A stretch of 6,386 nucleotides of DNA, from contig JADFZC010000150.1 in assembly GCA_015232735.1 (NCBI GenBank), forward strand, positions 1 through 6,386, read 5' to 3'. The notes under the pieces are model-generated. The model was not told where the DNA came from, made no database searches, and worked only from the letters and a program-made list of their open reading frames with translations. Below, one piece after another: positions 6,335-6,386 of the stretch (position 1 is the first letter of the stretch; every line of letters begins with the position of its first letter). The DNA is from Oligoflexales bacterium (GTDB taxonomy: Bacteria > Bdellovibrionota > Oligoflexia > Oligoflexales > Oligoflexaceae). Position numbers and translations under genes: made by a program.

Positions 6335-6386
6335 AGAGCCTGTTGAAAAAGCCGGGAATCAAGGCGCGAGGAGGAGGAAAACCGGA
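6335..6386 (+). repeat. Possible end of a dispersed intergenic repeat
   Basis: Shortly after rpmG, the sequence from GAGCCTGTTGAAAAAG (6335-6350) through AAGGCGCGAGGAGGAGG to AAACCGGA at the window edge is non-coding and purine-rich. It resembles, from memory, short dispersed or MITE-like repeats in deltaproteobacterial genomes whose far end is the inverted form TTTTTCAACAGGCTC. The element runs off the window, so neither its far end nor other copies can be seen. Confidence 0.35.

Noticed and set aside
1..6386. CRISPR array, tRNA or rRNA genes, transposase
   Set aside because: No regularly spaced repeats, cloverleaf-like sequence, rRNA signature or transposase-like ORF could be seen on either strand.

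Overview
The window looks like chromosomal DNA from a Gram-negative bacterium, most likely of the deltaproteobacterial (Desulfobacterota-like) type. The clues are a Lon protease with a charged linker between its AAA+ and protease domains, a soluble PAS sensor kinase with a C...PCxxC cysteine cluster, a lipoprotein with a lipobox, a cysteine-free ribosomal protein L33, and a dispersed-repeat-like tail. The phylum assignment is an inference; no rRNA or other marker is present to settle it.

Layout. Positions 1-1204 (minus strand) encode the middle of ATP-dependent protease Lon: the end of the N-terminal region, the AAA+ module and the start of the proteolytic domain. Positions 1199-1471 (plus strand) encode the Lon C-terminus, starting at the GGLKEK motif. 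The two pieces point in opposite directions and meet within about 6 bp, so lon is broken here by an inversion, or by an artefact that mimics one. A 195-bp AT-rich intergenic region (1472-1666) with inverted repeats follows. Next come two tightly linked plus-strand genes: a soluble PAS histidine kinase (1667-2776) and, 4 bp later, an unrecognised 844-residue protein with about eight membrane helices and a large soluble domain (2781-5315). A cysteine-containing lipoprotein gene (5340-5933, minus) converges on them with only 24 bp between. A divergent intergenic region holds an extended -10 promoter for rpmG (6138-6305, plus), encoding ribosomal protein L33. The last ~50 bases resemble the end of a dispersed repeat.

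How the genes may work together. The kinase and the membrane protein are probably co-transcribed and could form a sensory module in which the membrane protein supplies the input the soluble kinase lacks; no response regulator lies in the window. The lipoprotein, rpmG and lon appear functionally unrelated to that pair. The two observations most worth following are the inverted lon junction and the unrecognised membrane protein next to the kinase.
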